Origin: Chloroflexota bacterium
Lineage (GTDB): Bacteria > Chloroflexota > Anaerolineae > Anaerolineales > Anaerolineaceae
DNA: 16,610 nt
NCBI GenBank assembly: GCA_021796375.1
Contig: JAJYJF010000009.1
Coordinates: forward strand, 1 to 16,610
Direction: 5' to 3'
This document shows positions 13,868 through 16,610 of the stretch, in pieces. Position numbers and translations under genes: made by a program. The notes below the pieces were generated by a model. That model saw only the letters and a list, made by a program, of their open reading frames with translations. It had not been told where the DNA came from and made no database searches. Every line of letters begins with the position of its first letter. Position 1 is the stretch's first letter.

Positions 13868-15006
13868 CTTTCCACTCCCTTCGCGGCGGCGACGGCTTTT
13901 TTGGCTGCATCGGTCAGCGTTTCTGCCGTGATCATATCTGCTTCGGCCAGGAGCCGGCGGCCTTCCTCGGCGTTCGTACCAACCAATCGAATTACCATGG
14001 GAATATTCGGCTTCACCTCGGCCAGAGCGGCCAGAATCCCGCGCGCCACCTCATCGCCGCGGGTGATTCCCCCAAAAATATTGAACAGCACGGCCTTTAC
14101 ATGCGGGTCGCTCAGGATGATGCGCAGCGCCGCGGCGACTTTATCCGCGCCCGCGCCGCCGCCGATATCCAGAAAGTTAGCCGGTTCGCCGCCGTACAGC
14201 TTGATGATATCCATCGTGGCCATAGCCAGGCCGGCGCCGTTGACCATGCATCCGATTTCGCCGTCTAATTTAATGTAGGTTAAGCCGTACTTGCGGGCTT
14301 CGATCTCCGCCGCGGCCTCGGAATCCAGGTCGCGCATCTCGGCCAGCTCGGGGTGGCGGAACAGGGCGTTATCATCGATCACCATCTTGCCGTCTAATGC
14401 CATCAGCCTTCGATCTGAGGTGATCACCAGCGGGTTGATTTCTGCCAGGGAGGAGTCCGTCTCCGTGAATGCGTTCCAGAGCCCGCGCGCGATTTCACCG
14501 AACGAGCGCCAGGCCGAGCGCGGCAGGTCGATCGCGGCGGCGATATCCCTCGCCTGGTAATCGCGCAGGCCAAGGAGCGGATCGATATACACCCGGACGA
14601 TCTTTTCTGGGGTTTTAGCAGCCACTTCCTCAATATCGACCCCACCTTCGGAGGATGCCATCATCACCGGCCGGTTGCTCGCCCGGTCGTTGGTAATCCC
14701 GATATAGATTTCTTTCTCGATGCTGGCCGCTTCGTCCACCAAAACCTTGCGCACGGGGAGACCCTTCAGCTCCATCGCCAAAACTGCGGTGGCGAGCTCC
14801 TCGGCTTCTTTCGGGTTGCGCGCCAGGCGGATACCGCCCGCTTTCCCGCGCCCTCCGACCAGAACCTGAGCTTTGACCACCACGCGCGATCCGAGCTCTT
14901 CGGCGATCTGTTTTGCTTCGCTGGCTGTCGCGGCTACCCGCCCGCGCGGGATCGGAATGCCATATTTCGAAAAAATCTGTTTCGATTGGTACTCTTGCAG
15001 CTTCAT
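13864..15006 (-). CDS. sucC: Succinyl-CoA synthetase beta subunit
   Basis: This 380-residue ATP-grasp subunit binds nucleotide, Mg2+ and succinate and partners with SucD. Seen: the start [20 protein letters not shown], the ATP-grasp segment [17 protein letters not shown] (about 42-58), the metal/succinate motif [27 protein letters not shown], and the C-terminal [14 protein letters not shown]. The open frame continues 58 codons upstream to 15180, but the family's N-terminus begins at the ATG at 15006, and GGAGG (15011-15015) is four bases ahead. It is first in the sucC-sucD operon and overlaps sucD by four bases. Confidence 0.97.
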   Translation of the reverse strand: MKLQEYQSKQIFSKYGIPIPRGRVAATASEAKQIAEELGSRVVVKAQVLVGGRGKAGGIRLARNPKEAEELATAVLAMELKGLPVRKVLVDEAASIEKEIYIGITNDRASNRPVMMASSEGGVDIEEVAAKTPEKIVRVYIDPLLGLRDYQARDIAAAIDLPRSAWRSFGEIARGLWNAFTETDSSLAEINPLVITSDRRLMALDGKMVIDDNALFRHPELAEMRDLDSEAAAEIEARKYGLTYIKLDGEIGCMVNGAGLAMATMDIIKLYGGEPANFLDIGGGAGADKVAAALRIILSDPHVKAVLFNIFGGITRGDEVARGILAALAEVKPNIPMVIRLVGTNAEEGRRLLAEADMITAETLTDAAKKAVAAAKGVER

Positions 15007-15010
15007 CTCA

Positions 15011-15015
15011 CCTCC
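15011..15015 (-). promoter_or_regulatory. Shine-Dalgarno fixing the sucC start
   Basis: GGAGG on the minus strand lies four bases before the ATG at 15006. It excludes the long upstream extension of the open frame. Confidence 0.85.
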
Positions 15016-15069
15016 CCTGACTCCGACCTGAGCTCCGGAACACCGCGTTCCGGTTACCCCTCCGGCCTG

Positions 15070-15078
15070 ATTATACCA
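15070..15078 (-). promoter_or_regulatory. Extended -10 promoter of sucCD
   Basis: The minus strand reads TGGTATAAT: an ideal -10 (15070-15075) with the TGn extension. The -35 is weak, which is usual for this class. The leader would be about 57 bases. Confidence 0.65.
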
Positions 15079-15130
15079 AAGTGCGTTTCGCGGAGAAAAA
15101 CCGGGTCCTTCGCCTCCCGGCCAGTGCCAT

Positions 15131-15167
15131 ATAAAAACCGGGGCAGGAAGCTGTTTTCCGCCCCGGT
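15131..15167 (-). terminator. Terminator after the SPFH-HTH gene
   Basis: On the minus strand ACCGGGGC pairs with GCCCCGGT (15160-15167 with 15137-15144), with an inner GGAA/TTCC stem, followed by TTTTTAT. It lies 22 bases after the stop of the SPFH gene and insulates it from the sucCD promoter. Confidence 0.85.
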
Positions 15168-15188
15168 CCGAAGTGCCCAACCCCTGAC

Positions 15189-16262
15189 TCAGCCTTTCAG
15201 AAATGAGTCCAGTGCATCGCGGCTGATGCGGTAGCTGTTTCCGATTTTTCGAGCCTTCAAGTCTCCGGACTGGATGGATGCCATAACGTCTTCTTCTGAA
15301 ACGCGCAGGACCGCGGCGGCTTCAGAGGGCGTCATGATGTCCATCCCCGTCCCGGCTGGTGCCGCGCCGCCTTGAGGGGCGGCTGGTTGGGCTGGCGCGG
15401 CTTGGGCTGCTCCCCCGCCGGCCATCCCCGAAAGGGACTGGTTGATGATATTCCCGATCCCCATCCCCGCGCCGATGCCGGCCGTCAGTCCGGCCCCGCC
15501 GCCGGGATTGCGGGCAGCTTCGCGGAGCGCGTCGGCTGCCTGGAGCTGGGTGTAAACGTTCATGTCTAACATGCCCATCGCGCGCAGCTCTTCGGCCGAT
15601 TTATCCGAGGGCTTCAGGTTGCCTACGTAGAAAGACTTCAACGTCAGGCCGATGGCAGCGAAATCATCCTGGACCTTTGCCCGGACGCCGGACCCGATCT
15701 CCTCGGTCAGCGCGATCAGCTGCACAACGCTGTTCTTTGCAGCCAGCTCGCCAAGCAGGTCCTGCAGCTTGGAGAGCAGCATCGTCCGCAGCCGGTTCTC
15801 GATATCCGCCATGCGGTAAAATCCCTGGGCGCCGACGATCTGGGTGACGAACTGCTGCGGATCGTGAATCTGGATGCTGTAGCTGCCAAATCCCTGCAGC
15901 AGCGCGACGCCCAACCCCATCCCCGGGTTGCGGACGATGATGGGCTGCGGCGTTCCCCATTTAAGGTCCGCAAATTCTTTCATCGCGACGAAGTAGACCT
16001 CCGCGGTGAATGGCGTGCGGTCGTTGAAAGCCTTGCCGATAAAGTTGATCAGCAGGGGGACGTTCGCCGTCACGAGGGTGTGCCTGCCCGGCTCGAACGT
16101 GTCCAGGGCCTTGCCATCCCTGAAAAAGACCACGCGCTGGGATTCACGGACGATCACCTGGGAGCCGATCCGCAGGTCAGCGGGTCCGGTTTCAGGAAAA
16201 CGGTGGACCAGCTCATCGGCCATTTCGCTTGGATATTCAACTACATCAAAGATCCTTGCCAT
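15189..16262 (-). CDS. SPFH (band 7-like) domain protein with C-terminal excisionase-type HTH
   Basis: This 357-residue protein has three parts. Residues about 1-245 form an SPFH/virion-core-type domain ([25 protein letters not shown] style start, PGRHTL, TAEVYFV, then a long amphipathic helical stretch [20 protein letters not shown]). Residues about 250-306 are a Gly/Ala/Pro-rich flexible linker. Residues about 308-357 are a small HTH of the excisionase/MerR-like kind ([22 protein letters not shown] followed by a [17 protein letters not shown] wing). SPFH proteins build oligomeric scaffolds, often at membranes; no transmembrane segment is visible here. The role of the HTH is unknown: it may bind DNA or serve as a protein-binding module. 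GGAG lies eight bases before the ATG. A small unrecognised gene precedes it, probably co-transcribed. Confidence 0.9.
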   Translation of the reverse strand: MARIFDVVEYPSEMADELVHRFPETGPADLRIGSQVIVRESQRVVFFRDGKALDTFEPGRHTLVTANVPLLINFIGKAFNDRTPFTAEVYFVAMKEFADLKWGTPQPIIVRNPGMGLGVALLQGFGSYSIQIHDPQQFVTQIVGAQGFYRMADIENRLRTMLLSKLQDLLGELAAKNSVVQLIALTEEIGSGVRAKVQDDFAAIGLTLKSFYVGNLKPSDKSAEELRAMGMLDMNVYTQLQAADALREAARNPGGGAGLTAGIGAGMGIGNIINQSLSGMAGGGAAQAAPAQPAAPQGGAAPAGTGMDIMTPSEAAAVLRVSEEDVMASIQSGDLKARKIGNSYRISRDALDSFLKG

Positions 16263-16292
16263 GTCTGAGTCTCCGTATGGTTGATTTCGGAG

Positions 16293-16312
16293 CCCGGTGG
16301 AATTCTACCGGG
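16293..16312. repeat. 20-bp palindrome upstream of the SPFH gene
   Basis: CCCGGT and ACCGGG arms surround a GAATTC-centred core, giving symmetry across all 20 bases except one G-T pair. It lies 30 bases upstream of the SPFH start and 24 bases after the stop of the preceding gene. It has no T-run, so an operator or RNA processing hairpin is more likely than a terminator. Confidence 0.5.
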
Positions 16313-16336
16313 AGAGAAAGCGATTTATGCCCTGGT

Positions 16337-16610
16337 TTACTGGGCCTGGCCGGATTGTGGTCCCGCCACGGAACGACCCTGCAGGATTTCAAGCCGGGTT
16401 TCATAGGTTTCCACGCATTTACGGGCCACGCTGGTCAGGTTGCGGATGGCGGCGGGCAGCCCATCCGTTCCAATCGATGTTTCCACATTGTCGATCGCGT
16501 GGCTGGTGGTGTCAACGAGTTCAAGCATGGCGTAATCATACTGGTAGATCTGGGCCAGCTCCGCCTCGTTCACTTTTGCCGCTTCGAACCAGCCCGAATA
16601 TCCGTACGCG
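16337..16610 (-). CDS. Unrecognised small helical protein, cut by the right edge
   Basis: The minus-strand frame is open from the edge to the TAA at 16337-16339. A GTG at 16573 could be a start (78 residues), but the reading frame continues without a stop to the edge (…GYSGWFEAAK before it), so the 5' end probably lies outside. The visible part is acidic and likely helical (AELAQIYQYDYAMLELVD, then LPAAIRNLTSVARKCVETYE) with a Gln/Gly-rich tail. I recognise no family. It is upstream of, and on the same strand as, the SPFH-HTH gene, 74 bases away, so a functional link is possible. Confidence 0.6.
   Translation of the reverse strand, partial: AYGYSGWFEAAKVNEAELAQIYQYDYAMLELVDTTSHAIDNVETSIGTDGLPAAIRNLTSVARKCVETYETRLEILQGRSVAGPQSGQAQ

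Noticed and set aside
15007..15180. A 58-codon N-terminal extension of the sucC frame
   Set aside because: It covers the promoter and a terminator, does not resemble SucC, and a strong Shine-Dalgarno marks the ATG at 15006.

Overview
The window reads as chromosomal DNA of a GC-rich, free-living bacterium. My best guess is Chloroflexota (Anaerolineae-like). This is an inference from protein style: a type 2 (FMN) IPP isomerase next to a short-chain polyprenyl synthase, a probably F420-linked luciferase-like oxidoreductase, and an SPFH protein with a C-terminal HTH. No rRNA or phylogenetic marker is present to prove it. I see no insertion sequence, CRISPR array or phage gene.

Left region (about 1-8000) is a catabolic-looking neighbourhood. 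Three plus-strand genes run in a row: a metal-dependent amidohydrolase/deaminase, a UbiD-family (prenyl-FMN) decarboxylase and a luciferase-like flavin/F420 oxidoreductase. They are followed by an XRE-cupin transcription regulator. Convergent to the regulator, and separated from it by a strong hairpin terminator, is a two-gene minus-strand operon for an iron-type alcohol dehydrogenase and an aldehyde dehydrogenase. Together these suggest deamination, decarboxylation and redox processing of some small, perhaps nitrogen-containing, molecule, and oxidation of an alcohol to an acid, under one local regulator. The substrate cannot be read from the sequence. Two nearly identical 15-bp AT-centred palindromic sites flank the luciferase-like gene and are candidate operators.

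Middle region (about 8000-10470) holds one large membrane-anchored sulfatase/phosphoglycerol-transferase-like protein with a TTG start and a Thr where sulfatases carry Cys or Ser. A long symmetrical terminator follows, then a minus-strand tRNA-Gly(CCC) with an encoded CCA.

Right region (about 10470-16610) is housekeeping. A minus-strand isoprenoid pair (type 2 IPP isomerase, then a probable geranylgeranyl diphosphate synthase) is divergent from a single acyl carrier protein gene with a clear sigma70-type promoter. The ACP gene converges on a sucC-sucD operon (succinyl-CoA synthetase, ATGA overlap, extended -10 promoter). The window ends with a minus-strand SPFH-domain protein carrying a C-terminal excisionase-like HTH, and, upstream of it, a small unrecognised gene cut by the right edge.

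Transcription units are well insulated. Intrinsic terminators are visible at about 5281, 10287, 10436, 12942 and 15133, several of them shared by convergent genes.
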